From contig NZ_QXQT01000002.1 in NCBI RefSeq assembly GCF_003660395.1, positions 62,001-126,000 of the forward strand: 64,000 bases of DNA, in the 5' to 3' direction. The DNA is from Helicobacter vulpis (lineage in GTDB: Bacteria > Campylobacterota > Campylobacteria > Campylobacterales > Helicobacteraceae). The notes under the pieces are model-generated. The model worked only from the letters and a program-made list of their open reading frames with translations, was not told the DNA's origin and searched no databases. This document shows, in pieces, positions 8,900-17,998 of the stretch. Position 1 is the first letter of the stretch. Every line of letters begins with the position of its first letter. The position numbers and the translations under genes were made by a program.

Positions 8900-9610
8900 A
8901 TGAGCAAGACATTTTCTAATTTACTCAAGGGTGTGGCTGTTTTGGGCGCGCTTTCTGTTCCCCTGTGTGCAGAAAGGAATGCATGGTTTTTAGGGGCGAG
9001 CTACCAAGTGGGGCAGGTGGGGCAGATGATCAAGAACCCTCCCCCCGGTAATCCGCTCAACTATGCTAAGTTTCCCAGCGGTCGCTACAGTTATTTAGCC
9101 GTCATGCAAGGGCTTGGCATCAGCGTGGGGTATAAGCATTTTGTAGGCAAAAAGAAATGGTTTGGGTTTCGTTACTACGGTTTCTTTGACTATGGGCATG
9201 CGGTGTTTGGGGCTAATGCGTTAACCAATCTTGGGACACAAGCAAATCCCAGTTACAGCACTGTAGCCAATCTCACCGACATGTTCACCTATGGGGGTGG
9301 GATTGATACTCTGTATGATGTGATCAACAAAGACAGCGCGACTTTCGGGTTCTTTTTTGGGGTGGCTATTGCGGGCAACTCTTGGGGGAACACCACGAGG
9401 GCGTTCTTAAAAACTAAGGGGCATGTCGATCCGGCCATTTTCCAGTTCTTGTTCAACGCGGGTTTGCGTACCACCATTGCCAAACATCAAGAGTTTGACT
9501 TTGGGGTCAAGATTCCCACCATCAACGACTATTACTTCCACAATGGGCCCTTGACTTTCACCTACCGCCGGCAATACAGCCTGTATGTGGGTTATCGCTT
9601 TAACTTTTAA
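8900..9610 (+). CDS. Helicobacter outer membrane protein (Hor/Hop-type beta barrel)
   Basis: The 236-residue product has a signal peptide ending at about VPLCA (residue 21) and a mature N-terminus ERNAWFLGASYQVGQ, typical of the H. pylori Hop/Hor family. The C-terminus alternates aromatic residues and ends in Phe (YSLYVGYRFNF), the barrel-insertion signal. Its length resembles the small Hor proteins rather than the large adhesins. It has its own promoter and GAGAGG binding site. Porin or adhesin roles are both possible; no ligand can be read from the sequence. Confidence 0.85.
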   Translation: MSKTFSNLLKGVAVLGALSVPLCAERNAWFLGASYQVGQVGQMIKNPPPGNPLNYAKFPSGRYSYLAVMQGLGISVGYKHFVGKKKWFGFRYYGFFDYGHAVFGANALTNLGTQANPSYSTVANLTDMFTYGGGIDTLYDVINKDSATFGFFFGVAIAGNSWGNTTRAFLKTKGHVDPAIFQFLFNAGLRTTIAKHQEFDFGVKIPTINDYYFHNGPLTFTYRRQYSLYVGYRFNF

Positions 9611-9622
9611 GGAAGGGTTGTT

Positions 9623-10681
9623 ATGGCAGCGCGCATTCCGGCTAAGGGTTTTGCGATCCACTCTAGGGAGGGCAAATTTCAAAGGCATGACTTCACCCGC
9701 CACGCTTTGGGCGAAAAAGATGTCTTGATCGACATCCATTACTGCGGGATTTGCCATAGCGACATCCACTCAGCTTATAGCGAGTGGCATGATGGCATTT
9801 ACCCCATGATCCCCGGGCATGAAATTGCCGGGGTGGTCAAGGAAGTCGGCGCGCATGCGCGCAAATTCAAGGTGGGCGATAAGGTCGGAGTGGGTTGTTT
9901 TGTCAACTCTTGCAAAGAGTGCGCGCCATGTACCCATCACCACGAGCAATTTTGCCCCAAAGTGGTCTTTACTTATGATTGTCCCGATCACTTCCACAAC
10001 AACGAGCCCCACATGGGGGGCTATTCTAATTGCATGGTGGTTGATGAAGATTACATTATCCGCATCCCTCATGACGCGCCCTTAGAAAAAATCGCTCCGC
10101 TCTTTTGTGCGGGCATCACTACCTACTCTCCCTTAAAATTTTCTCAAGTCAAAGAAGGTTCTAAAGTGGGCATCGCTGGCTTTGGCGGGTTGGGGCATAT
10201 GGGTTTGAAATACGCCCTAGCCATGGGGGCGCAGGTGAGTGTGATTGGACGCAGTGAGGCCAAGAGGGAGCAAGCCCTGAAAATGGGCGCAAAGCATTAT
10301 TACAGCAGTGTTGAGGACGCTAAGGGGGCTGATTTGGATCTCATTCTCTCCACCATCCCCACCCCCTACAACATGACCGACTATTTAGACGCGCTGCGCT
10401 ATGGGGGTGAATTGGCCATTGTGGGCAACCCACCAAAAGATGTGTTGCCCAGCGTGAATGTTGCTGAGTTGATCATGCACGGGAATAAAAAAGTCTATGG
10501 TTCTCTAATTGGGGGGATTGAAGAAACCCAAGAAATGTTAGATTTTTCTATCTTACACCATATCTACCCAGAGATTGAGCTTGTAACCGGTGAGGACATC
10601 GACCAGGTTTATTACAATCTCACTCATTCTAATGCGCCCTTTAGATATGTCATTGACATGAAAAAATCCTTAGGGAGTTGA
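9623..10681 (+). CDS. Zinc-dependent alcohol dehydrogenase, cinnamyl-alcohol dehydrogenase type
   Basis: This 352-residue medium-chain dehydrogenase has the catalytic zinc ligands C44 (in CGICHSD) and H66 (in GHE), and the structural zinc quartet C97, C100, C103 and C111. The nucleotide-binding glycines are in GFGGLGHMG, about residues 187-195. It resembles H. pylori HP1104, known as a cinnamyl-alcohol/aldehyde oxidoreductase. It starts 12 bp after the outer membrane protein gene, so the two may share a transcript. A general aldehyde-reducing role fits the aldehyde dehydrogenase encoded 2 kb away. Confidence 0.88.
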   Translation: MAARIPAKGFAIHSREGKFQRHDFTRHALGEKDVLIDIHYCGICHSDIHSAYSEWHDGIYPMIPGHEIAGVVKEVGAHARKFKVGDKVGVGCFVNSCKECAPCTHHHEQFCPKVVFTYDCPDHFHNNEPHMGGYSNCMVVDEDYIIRIPHDAPLEKIAPLFCAGITTYSPLKFSQVKEGSKVGIAGFGGLGHMGLKYALAMGAQVSVIGRSEAKREQALKMGAKHYYSSVEDAKGADLDLILSTIPTPYNMTDYLDALRYGGELAIVGNPPKDVLPSVNVAELIMHGNKKVYGSLIGGIEETQEMLDFSILHHIYPEIELVTGEDIDQVYYNLTHSNAPFRYVIDMKKSLGS

Positions 10682-10707
10682 TAGGGCTTGTGCCTAAGAG
10701 AGATCGC

Positions 10708-12141
10708 ATGCCTGCTGGCCGTCTTTTTACGCTCAAGCTGTGTTGCGCCCCTTTAATACTAGCCCCTCTGCAAGCCTTTGATTATAAATTAAGCGGTTTT
10801 GCTAACCAAGCCGCCACGATTGGATTTAACGAGCACCCCGTAGAAAAAAGTAGGGGGGTTTACCCCATGCAACAATACGCCACCATTGCGGGTTATCTCT
10901 CCCTTACCTTCAATCTCTTGCCCAAAACCCTAGCCGGGCATAGCCTCAATGGGCGCATTGGAGGGATGGTCGGTGGGGTGCTTTACGATGGCACAAAAAA
11001 GTTCTACGGGGGCTCTGTGGTCTATCAAAACTTCGCCTACTACGATGGGTATTTAGGCGGGGCTGCTGATGTCGTACAAAGCGATGATGTTTGGGCTAAA
11101 AATCGTAAACTCAGCCAGTACAGCCATTTCTATGTCTTTAGCGATGCGTATTTAGAATACGATTACAAGCATTACTTTGGGATCAAGGCGGGGCGTTATC
11201 TCTCCCAAGCTGCCTATAAGAGCGGACAAACACAGGGGTTTGAAGTTTACACCCAATTAAAGCATGTGCGTCTGTGGTGGTTTAGTTCTTGGGGGCGCGC
11301 TTATGCCACTGGGGTGCAGTTGAGGGATTGGTATGCTCCTAGAGTGGTGTACAGTGGCGAGTACCACAGGAACGCCCAAGGGGGTTATACCCCCAGTGGA
11401 CATAAGGTCGCCTATGGCACGCATGCGATCCAGCTCACTTACCAGAAACACCATTTTCTAGCCGAGGGGTTTTTTTACTTTTCGCCCAAGATGTTCAACG
11501 CCCCGGGCTTAAAAATCGGTTGGGATAGCGATCCTAATTTCGACGGCAAGGGATGGCGTTCCAACACCCAAATTAGTGCTTTTTTCCCTCTTTATTACCC
11601 TTGGATGGTGCGCAACGCCACAGGGAAGCCCATCTATCGCTACGACAATCCGGTAACACCCAATGGCCAGAGTCTGATTATCCGCCAGCGCTTTGACATC
11701 AACCAATTCTTTGTCATGGGGACTTTTTATAAGAATTTTGGCAACACGAACGCGTGGGTGGGCAACACAGGTAACCCAGCCGGTGTAGAACTCTATGGCA
11801 ATAGTCTTTGGGCGGGTTATGCAGGCACCGCCCTTAAGGCCAATGCGATCACGGGCACATTCATGTATGGGGGTACACATTTTAAAAAGGCCTTTGCATG
11901 GCGGATGACTTGGCAGTGGAGCAGCGCGCCGGTGTCCTATGAGGGACGCGTGATTCTCTCCTTGAGCTATCAATTCACCCCCTATTTAAAAGGCCTAGTG
12001 GACTTAGTCTACTATGGAATCCACACCAATAAGGGCTATCAAGCGGGTTTAAACGCCTACTGTAACCCTAGCATCACCTACTGTGGAGGCGGGTATCAGG
12101 ATCGCAGCGCGCTCTACACCCAACTCATTGCTTCTTTTTAA
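10708..12141 (+). CDS. Hof-family outer membrane protein
   Basis: The mature start FDYKLSGFANQ is a hallmark of the H. pylori Hof outer membrane proteins, with the usual length of about 470-500 residues (477 here). ATG 10708, preceded by AAGAGAG, gives a clean signal peptide ending at APLQA; the upstream in-frame TTG at 10678 adds an unlikely leader. Gly/Tyr/Trp-rich beta strands continue to the C-terminus, which ends in Phe. It lies 26 bp after the dehydrogenase gene. Porin function is inferred. Confidence 0.85.
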   Translation: MPAGRLFTLKLCCAPLILAPLQAFDYKLSGFANQAATIGFNEHPVEKSRGVYPMQQYATIAGYLSLTFNLLPKTLAGHSLNGRIGGMVGGVLYDGTKKFYGGSVVYQNFAYYDGYLGGAADVVQSDDVWAKNRKLSQYSHFYVFSDAYLEYDYKHYFGIKAGRYLSQAAYKSGQTQGFEVYTQLKHVRLWWFSSWGRAYATGVQLRDWYAPRVVYSGEYHRNAQGGYTPSGHKVAYGTHAIQLTYQKHHFLAEGFFYFSPKMFNAPGLKIGWDSDPNFDGKGWRSNTQISAFFPLYYPWMVRNATGKPIYRYDNPVTPNGQSLIIRQRFDINQFFVMGTFYKNFGNTNAWVGNTGNPAGVELYGNSLWAGYAGTALKANAITGTFMYGGTHFKKAFAWRMTWQWSSAPVSYEGRVILSLSYQFTPYLKGLVDLVYYGIHTNKGYQAGLNAYCNPSITYCGGGYQDRSALYTQLIASF

Positions 12142-12500
12142 CCCTCTTGTAATTGGGCTAATTCTTGAGGGCTAAATAGGCGGCTTGCTAAGGAAAAACT
12201 CTTGCCCGTCCCATAGGCCAGAGAAAACTCACTCCCTTCTATGGGCTGGACATCTAAAATAAGCTGGGTGTGTTGTTGGTAATGGTATTGTTCTTGGTGC
12301 ATGTAAAAGGCAATCCCCTCTATTTCCCCCAAGCACACATCGTTTTGCCCGAGTTTGAAGTCTTGTTTGGCGTAGGCATAGACCACGCTCCCCTCACAGC
12401 AACCACAGGACTGGTAAAAAATGAACCCCTCAGGCACCATCTCTTTGAGTTGCGCGATCAGGGTGCGGGCCTCCTTAGTGGCGATGACGCGCTGTGGCAT
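12138..12500 (-). CDS. DUF779 protein, partner of aldehyde dehydrogenase
   Basis: The 120-residue cytoplasmic protein carries the DUF779 pattern, including QSCGCCEGS near residue 30 and a later YHYQQH segment. Members of this family are commonly encoded next to AldB/ExaC-type aldehyde dehydrogenases, and here the start codon overlaps the dehydrogenase stop by one base (TGATG), implying coupled translation. The stop converges on and overlaps the end of the hof gene by 4 bp. The biochemical role is unknown; a metal- or thiol-related helper is a guess from the Cys motif. Confidence 0.8.
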   Translation of the reverse strand: MPQRVIATKEARTLIAQLKEMVPEGFIFYQSCGCCEGSVVYAYAKQDFKLGQNDVCLGEIEGIAFYMHQEQYHYQQHTQLILDVQPIEGSEFSLAYGTGKSFSLASRLFSPQELAQLQEG

Positions 12501-14005
12501 CAGAAAAAACCTAATTTGTGGGGGCTATAGCTCACCAACAGATTTTTAGTTTGCTGGTAGTGTTCTAACATCATCTTATGCCCCTCGCGCCCGATCCCAC
12601 TTTGCTTATACCCCCCAAAGGCAGCATGGGCGGGGTACATGTGGTAGCAATTGGTCCACACACGCCCGGCCTTGATCGCGCGCCCAAAATGGTAAGCCCG
12701 GTTGATGTCGCGCGTCCACACTCCTGCCCCCAACCCAAACATGGTGTCATTGGCGATCTCTAGGGCTTCTTTTTCGTCTTTAAAGGTGGTGAGGGCTAGT
12801 ACGGGGCCAAAGATCTCTTCTTGAAAGATACGCATTTTATTATGCCCCTTGAAGATGGTAGGCTGGACATAGCACCCTTTTTCTAAGCCAGCAATCTGGT
12901 TTCTAGCCCCTCCGATGAGACATTGCGCCCCCTCTTGATGGGCTAGCTGGATGTAGTTCAAAATGGTGTTGACTTGGTTCTCATCCACCTGCGCGCCTAT
13001 CATGGTTTCTAGGTCCAACGGATTGCCCGTCTTGATCGCCTTGACCCTCTCTAACACCTTGCCTATAAAGTCCTCATAAATGCTCTCATGTACCAACGCA
13101 CGCGAAGGGCAGGTACAAACCTCACCCTGATTGAGCGCAAAGAGCACCAGCCCTTCGATGGCTTTGTCTAAAAACGCATCTTCATGCTCGTAAATATCAG
13201 AGAAGAAGATGTTAGGACTCTTGCCCCCCAGCTCAAGCGTGCAGGGAATGATATTTTCAGTGGCAAATTGCATGATTTGTCGCCCCACTGCAGTGGACCC
13301 GGTGAAAGCCACTTTAGAGATTTTAGGGCTAGTGGCTAGATGTTTGCCAATGAGCCCCCCGCTCCCGTTGACCACATTCACCACCCCAGCGGGCAGGAGA
13401 TCCCCGATGAGCTCTAACAAAACCAGCGCGCTAGCTGGGGTGGGCGATGCGGGTTTGAGCACCACCGCATTGCCTGCTGCTAACGCTGGGGCGAGTTTCC
13501 ATGCGCACATCAAAATGGGGAAATTCCAAGGGATGATCTGCCCCACCACACCCAGGGGCTCGTGAAAATGGTAAGCGACTAAATTCTCTTCAATGTCGCT
13601 AATGCTTCCCTCTTGGGCACGGATACAGCTCGCAAAATAGCGGAAATGATCGATGGCTAGGGGAATGTCCGCGGCTAGAGTTTCGCGAATGGGCTTGCCA
13701 TTGTCCCAAGTCTCTGCGTAGGCGAGTTTTTCTAGGTTTGCCTCCATGCGATCAGCAATCTGGAATAACAGGCGGGATCGTGCCTCAATGGGGGTTTTTG
13801 CCCAAGCGTCCTTGGCTTTGTGCGCGCTATCCAGGGCTTTATCAATGTCTTTAGGGCTAGATAGGGGCACTTCGCACAGCACTTCTCCATTAATGGAACT
13901 CTTATTGGCTTTATACTTCCCCTCCACAGGTTTCACCCACTCTCCGCCGATGTAGTTTTCATAGCGGGACTTAAAAATCTTTTGGCTGTCTTTATAAACA
14001 CTCAT
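12500..14005 (-). CDS. NAD-dependent aldehyde dehydrogenase, AldB/ExaC type
   Basis: The enzyme oxidises aldehydes to acids with NAD(P). The catalytic Glu region [13 protein letters not shown] and nucleophile region [17 protein letters not shown] are clear, and the C-terminal [21 protein letters not shown] is typical of the ExaC/AldB subgroup. At 501 residues the length is normal. It is followed by its DUF779 companion with a TGATG overlap, and ATG 14005 is preceded by GAGGAGAG. With the nearby alcohol dehydrogenase it could form an alcohol-aldehyde-acid route. Confidence 0.92.
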   Translation of the reverse strand: MSVYKDSQKIFKSRYENYIGGEWVKPVEGKYKANKSSINGEVLCEVPLSSPKDIDKALDSAHKAKDAWAKTPIEARSRLLFQIADRMEANLEKLAYAETWDNGKPIRETLAADIPLAIDHFRYFASCIRAQEGSISDIEENLVAYHFHEPLGVVGQIIPWNFPILMCAWKLAPALAAGNAVVLKPASPTPASALVLLELIGDLLPAGVVNVVNGSGGLIGKHLATSPKISKVAFTGSTAVGRQIMQFATENIIPCTLELGGKSPNIFFSDIYEHEDAFLDKAIEGLVLFALNQGEVCTCPSRALVHESIYEDFIGKVLERVKAIKTGNPLDLETMIGAQVDENQVNTILNYIQLAHQEGAQCLIGGARNQIAGLEKGCYVQPTIFKGHNKMRIFQEEIFGPVLALTTFKDEKEALEIANDTMFGLGAGVWTRDINRAYHFGRAIKAGRVWTNCYHMYPAHAAFGGYKQSGIGREGHKMMLEHYQQTKNLLVSYSPHKLGFF

Positions 14006-14117
14006 GCTCTCTCCTCAAGAAATGTGCCCAGATTCTAACGCCCAAATATTAACGCGCCCGATCCTAGATTTTTGGCAACCCTCAAAAGGGTGTTGGTGTT
14101 ACTAATGGTGATATGGC

Positions 14118-15589
14118 CTAGTACCTTTGTTTGCACAGAAAAAACAAGCCCACCAACAACCCCAAGCCCACCCCAAAGCCCAGCAGTTTAGACAGGCTCA
14201 TACTGGCCACCAAAAAAGCCACCAAAGCGCATAGCGCGCTCAAGGTGGCATAAGGCAACTGGGTTAAAAAATGGCTCTGCACACTGCAACCCGCCCCAGT
14301 GGCTGATAAAATTGTGGTGTCAGAGATGGGCGAGGCGTGATCGCCATAGACCGCCCCAGAGAGAATGGCCGCCACCATTAAGACTAGATCGCTCCCCAAC
14401 TGCGCGCTCATACTAACCCCAATGGGCAACATGATCGCAAACGCCCCCCAACTAGTGCCCGTACTAAAGGCGATAAAACCCGAGATCACAAACAACACCG
14501 CGCTAATCCATACCCCCACCCCCTGAAAATGCCCCACCAAACTGGCCAAGTACAAACCGGTTTGTAAATCATCGCGAATCAAAGGCCCAATTGCCCATGC
14601 TAAGATGAGCACTAAAATCGCGCCCTGCATGCTCTTAAACCCGCAAATCAGCAAGGGCATGAGTGTGGCAGTGGCTAGGTATTTTTGGCCAAAAGCAAGG
14701 TGATCCCCAAAGAAATAAACCCCCCCACAAAGAGGGCAAAACTGGTTTGGGTGTTTTTGAGGATGTCTAATAAATTTAAACTTTGGGCATGGGCGTATCC
14801 GGTGTAGAAAATGAGCGCGCAGGTGCTAAGAATCAAAATGGCGATGCTGCTTATCAAGAGCCACACCGGGGCCCTGCCCCCTGGAGTTGGGCGCAGATCC
14901 CCCACCCCAACATTTCTATGGCGCGCCATAGCGGGCAAATTGATCTGCCATAGGATCGTTAAAAACACCGCAACAAGCGCAAACCACGCGTAATAATTGC
15001 TCGTGATACTGCTAAGCAAGAGCGCAAAGCTATTTTCAATCCCCTCATTTTGCATCACCCCCACAATGTAAGCCCCCCAGCTAGAAATGGGCATGAGCAT
15101 GCACACGGGCGCAGAGGTGGAGTCGATGATGTAGGCTAGCCTCTCGCGGCTGCTTTGGTGGGCATCGTTGAGCGACTTGCTAATTTGCCCGACAATGAGA
15201 GCATTGAAATAATCATCAATAAAGATCACCAACCCCGCAAAGAGGGCGACAAATTCGGACTGCCGCGCGTTCTTGACGAGTTTGCGCGCCTTGAGCACAA
15301 AGGACGCGCTCGCTCCTGAAGCGCTGATCACTTGGGTTAATATCCCCAAGATCACCAAAAAGGCAAAAATGTAAAGACTATTGGTGTTGAGCGCAAAGCT
15401 GGGAGTGCTGGTGTAAAACACCGCGCTCAATTTGGCATAAGTGAGCTGGAGCGTGCTCACAAGGCCATCGCTCACCAGCCACGCCCCGAGCACAATCCCG
15501 CAAAAGAGCGAGAGCGCAACGCGTTTAGTGAACACCACCATGGCAATGACCACCACGGGCACTAACAAACTCAAAATAGAATGGCCCAT
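14118..15589 (-). pseudogene. NhaC-family Na+/H+ antiporter gene split by a frameshift
   Basis: Residues 1-304 (15589 down to 14675) and a second frame (14660 down to 14118, 180 residues) are the two parts of one polytopic antiporter of the NhaC/HP0946-like family. The first part has VIFIDDYFNALIVG and the second STGTSWGAFAIMLPIG and YGDHASPISDTTI, all conserved in this family. The second frame stays open upstream of its ATG and reads GQKYLATATLMPL across the first stop, so a single-base indel near 14680-14692 explains the split. It could be a true pseudogene or a sequencing error; short homopolymers at the break are not long enough to suggest phase variation. Confidence 0.8.
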
Positions 15590-15618
15590 AAAAACCTTAA
15601 TATGTCAAGAGGCTATGC

Positions 15619-15706
15619 TGGCCGGGAGAGAGGGATTCGAACCCCCGGAGGCTCTCACCTCAACGGTTTTCAAGACCGCCGCTTTCAACCACTCAGCCAT
15701 CTCCCG
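15619..15706 (-). tRNA. tRNA-Ser (UGA)
   Basis: The reverse strand folds as a type II tRNA with a long variable arm. Acceptor strands pair over 7 bp, the anticodon loop CTTGAAA carries TGA, the T loop is TTCGAAT, the discriminator is G and CCA is encoded. It is the last tRNA of the Gly-trl-Leu-Cys-Ser cluster, 30 bp before the antiporter gene. Confidence 0.95.
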
Positions 15707-15735
15707 TCAATGTAGAAAAGTTAAATCGCAAATAT

Positions 15736-15808
<73 letters not shown>

Positions 15809-15809
15809 A

Positions 15810-15896
15810 TGGTGCCCAAAGCCGGACTTGAACCGGCACGGTATTGCTACCGAGGGATTTTAAGTCCCTTGTGTCTACCTATTCCACCACCTGGGC
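15810..15896 (-). tRNA. tRNA-Leu (UAA)
   Basis: This is a type II tRNA with acceptor GCCCAGG, anticodon loop ACTTAAAAT (TAA), a long variable arm, discriminator A and encoded CCA. It directly follows trl on the reverse strand. Confidence 0.95.
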
Positions 15897-15945
15897 AAAC
15901 GAACGCGTGGCGTTCGAAGACACCAAGCGTTTTCAAGGTGGACGA

Positions 15946-16257
15946 TCAATCGCCTTTGACGACGGTCGTGTACCTGCCGTAGATTCCCAAATAATTAACT
16001 ACTTTACGATCCACGGATTTAATATTACTCACGCCCCCCGCTTTAGCGGCTGCTTCTACGGAGCAATCGCCAATAGCAATGAGGCTGAGAATGCTGGTAC
16101 AACTTGCCTCTCCAGTCTTAGAATGGTGCTTTCCATTACCCGAAACCGGAACTTTCACATCTGTATAAAGAGCGCCCACAGGGATAGAAGTACCACAACC
16201 CGCCATCAAAATTCCCGCGCACGCACCCACACCCGCAAGCTTAACCACACGCAACAT
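15946..16257 (-). CDS. trl: TRL-like lipoprotein encoded between tRNA genes
   Basis: The 103-residue product has a lipoprotein signal peptide with lipobox LMAG followed by Cys (about residue 20), then the compact TRL domain ([31 protein letters not shown]). The TRL family was named after the tRNA-associated locus of H. pylori, where trl likewise lies between tRNA-Gly and tRNA-Leu. ATG 16257 is preceded by GAGGGG; the frame extends further upstream into the tRNA-Gly gene, which is not believable as coding. It probably sits in the envelope as a lipoprotein; the function is not known. Confidence 0.88.
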   Translation of the reverse strand: MLRVVKLAGVGACAGILMAGCGTSIPVGALYTDVKVPVSGNGKHHSKTGEASCTSILSLIAIGDCSVEAAAKAGGVSNIKSVDRKVVNYLGIYGRYTTVVKGD

Positions 16258-16281
16258 CAACTGCCCCTCTAAAATCAAAAA

Positions 16282-16356
16282 TGGAGCGGGAAACGGGGAT
16301 CGAACCCGCGGCCCCGACCTTGGCAAGGTCGTGCTCTACCACTGAGCTATTCCCGC
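16282..16356 (-). tRNA. tRNA-Gly (GCC)
   Basis: The acceptor GCGGGAA pairs with its partner, the anticodon loop CTTGCCAAG carries GCC, the T loop is TTCGATC, and TCCA ends the molecule. It is the first gene behind the strong promoter at 16367-16395 and leads into trl. Confidence 0.95.
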
Positions 16357-16366
16357 AAAAGTCGCA

Positions 16367-16395
16367 ATTCTAGCACGAATTTTTTAAGAAGTCAA
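16367..16395 (-). promoter_or_regulatory. Strong promoter of the tRNA-Gly/trl operon
   Basis: On the reverse strand TTGACT (16395-16390) and TAGAAT (16372-16367) are separated by exactly 17 bp, and TG-C makes an extended -10. The start would fall about 5-8 bases before tRNA-Gly. It is the most complete -35/-10 promoter noticed in the window, as expected for stable RNA. Confidence 0.8.
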
Positions 16396-16486
16396 TAGTT
16401 TAAAATGGCCCTCCTATACAAAAGCAATACCCCCACGCTCAAACGCCTAAAACTGCACTCCCATTACTAAAACCCATACCAAAATA

Positions 16487-16495
16487 TGCTAGCAT
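16487..16495 (+). promoter_or_regulatory. Extended -10 promoter of the hydroxybutyrate dehydrogenase gene
   Basis: TG-C-TAGCAT at 16487-16495 lies 28 bp before the ATG at 16524, with a GAGAG binding site between. The element is nearly identical to the one before the outer membrane protein gene at 8900. Confidence 0.55.
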
Positions 16496-16523
16496 AAATC
16501 TATCCTAGGATTAGAGAGTTGCC

Positions 16524-17282
16524 ATGGTTGTTGTCATTACTGGGAGTGCTAGTGGGATTGGGCTAGGCGTAGCGCAAGCCTTTTTACAAGAAGGGCACAA
16601 GGTGGTTTTTTCGGATTTGAATCAAGAAGCTTTAAAACAAGTGGCCACCGCCACACCCTCCAAAAATGCGATCTTTATCCCCTGTGATGTGGCCAGCGAG
16701 GACTCTTGTTTGAATCTCATCGCACAAACCCAAAAAACTTTTGGTTCTGTGGATGTGCTCATCAATAATGCCGGCTTCCAACATGTCGCCTTGCTTGAAG
16801 ACTTCCCTACAGCAGTGTTTAATAAAATGTTGCAGGTGGAGTTAGTGGGGCCTTTCATGCTCACCAAATATGCTTTTCCTTCAATGAAGGCGCAAAAATT
16901 CGGGCGTATCCTCAACATGGCATCCATCAATGGCCTGATAGGCTTTGTAGGCAAGGCCGCTTACAATAGTGCTAAACACGGACTTATTGGGCTGACTAAA
17001 GTTTGCGCTCTAGAGGGTGCGCTTTTCAATATCACGGCTAATGCCATTTGCCCGGGCTATGTGGATACCCCCTTAGTGCGCAACCAGTTGGCCGACTTGG
17101 CCAAAACCCGCCAAATGAGCGCACAAGAAGCTCTAGAAAAGATCCTCTACCCACTCATCCCTCAAAAGTGCTTGATCGCCATTGAAGACATCGCTAAACT
17201 CGCCCTTTTTCTAGTGAGCGATGCAGCCAAGAACATCACGGGGCAGTCCTTTGTGATTGATGGTGGCTACACCGCACAATAG
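16524..17282 (+). CDS. bdhA: D-3-hydroxybutyrate dehydrogenase (short-chain dehydrogenase)
   Basis: This 252-residue short-chain dehydrogenase has the cofactor motif TGSASGIG (residues 6-13), NNAG, and the catalytic YxxxK in YNSAKHG. The segments GFQHVALLEDFP and PGYVDTPLVRNQ match 3-hydroxybutyrate dehydrogenases, which interconvert hydroxybutyrate and acetoacetate with NAD. The downstream gene was a GntP-type permease, the usual hydroxybutyrate transporter partner, which supports the call. Because that transporter gene is destroyed, the enzyme may now act only on internal substrate or import may depend on another carrier. Confidence 0.85.
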   Translation: MVVVITGSASGIGLGVAQAFLQEGHKVVFSDLNQEALKQVATATPSKNAIFIPCDVASEDSCLNLIAQTQKTFGSVDVLINNAGFQHVALLEDFPTAVFNKMLQVELVGPFMLTKYAFPSMKAQKFGRILNMASINGLIGFVGKAAYNSAKHGLIGLTKVCALEGALFNITANAICPGYVDTPLVRNQLADLAKTRQMSAQEALEKILYPLIPQKCLIAIEDIAKLALFLVSDAAKNITGQSFVIDGGYTAQ

Positions 17283-17290
17283 GAGCGCAT

Positions 17291-17600
17291 GTGTTAGGCA
17301 TTCTCTTAGGCTTAGGGGTGTTGATGGTCTTAGCGTATTTGGGCTGGTCAATTGTGTGGGTTGCGCCCATTGCCGCCGGAGTGGTGGCTATTTGTGGTGG
17401 GCTAGATTGGCTAAACACTTACACGCATACCTATATGGGCGGGTTTTGCGCCTTTGCTAAGGTGTGGTTTCCTATCTTTATGCTCGGGGCTATTTTTGGC
17501 AAGTTAATGGAGATGAGCGGTATGGCTAGTGCGATTGCTAAACTCATCGCCCAAACTTTAGGGCAAAAGCGCGCCATTTTAGGGGTGGTTTTAGCCTGTG
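17291..17600 (+). pseudogene. GntP-family permease, 5' fragment
   Basis: The first roughly 103 codons encode the start of a GntP-type (gluconate/hydroxybutyrate) permease, with membrane segments such as GILLGLGVLMVLAYLGW and the conserved FGKLMEMSGMASAIA. After LGVVLACA near 17600 the similarity ends and the frame runs into antisense of a different gene, stopping at 17746. The matching 3' part lies at about 18325-18980. It follows bdhA by 8 bp, so the original pair was a dehydrogenase-transporter operon. No functional permease can be made. Confidence 0.8.
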
Positions 17601-17602
17601 CC

Positions 17603-17822
17603 GCGCCTACCACCACACAGCCCACCCCAAAGGCGACTTCTCTCAAAGCCACCATGCCATTTAAGCAGAAACTCAGCGCGGCAGTGAAACTCCCAAACTA
17701 CTTTGTAATTTATTGGTGGCTAGCACCATATGGGGGGGATTCCTAATGCCATCAAGTCCACCAGCCCCGCGCTGAACGCCGCCACAAAAAAAGATCCCAT
17801 AGACATACCGTTCTAACTCCAT
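17603..17822 (-). pseudogene. TauE/SafE-type permease, decayed 5' fragment
   Basis: On the reverse strand an ATG at 17822 with GAGGAG six bases before it begins MELERYVYGIFF, then VAAFSAGLVD, LMALGIPPHMVLATNKLQ, SFTAALSFCLNGMVAL and FGVGCVVVGAAQ, in the order of a TauE/SafE sulfite-exporter-type permease. Frames must be switched three times: at a 7-base A/T run (17786-17792), a 7-base G/C run (17732-17738), and near 17690. The Gly-rich loop normally after GLVD is missing, indicating an internal deletion. Similarity stops abruptly at the junction with the GntP fragment. I read this by eye in three frames, so the family call is likely rather than certain. Confidence 0.6.
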
Positions 17823-17882
17823 CGTACACTCCTCATCGATTCGCATCCATTGTAACAAAGCTATATTTTAGGTTTATATCGC

Positions 17883-17922
17883 TAGAATCCGATCTCCAAA
17901 ACTCCTGTAGTTGGAGCTTTGG
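17883..17922 (+). promoter_or_regulatory. -10 element followed by a terminator-like hairpin upstream of the toxin gene
   Basis: TAGAAT at 17883-17888 is followed almost at once by a stem CCAAA-A-CTCC / GGAG-C-TTTGG (17896-17922) with loop TGTAGTT and then TTTTAT. The predicted start would be at the very base of the stem. The stem could be a 5' stabilising hairpin or an early terminator. It is the only leader-like structure before the toxin gene. Confidence 0.35.
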
Positions 17923-17998
17923 TTTTATCCCGGGTTAGAGGAGTATTTTTTTGGGCCTTGGTTTTCAAGCATATTTTGACGCAAGAAAGGATATCAAC

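Noticed and set aside
16257-16326. Upstream extension of trl into tRNA-Gly
   Set aside because: The extension would be coded by the tRNA itself; ATG 16257 with GAGGGG and a perfect lipobox is the sensible start.
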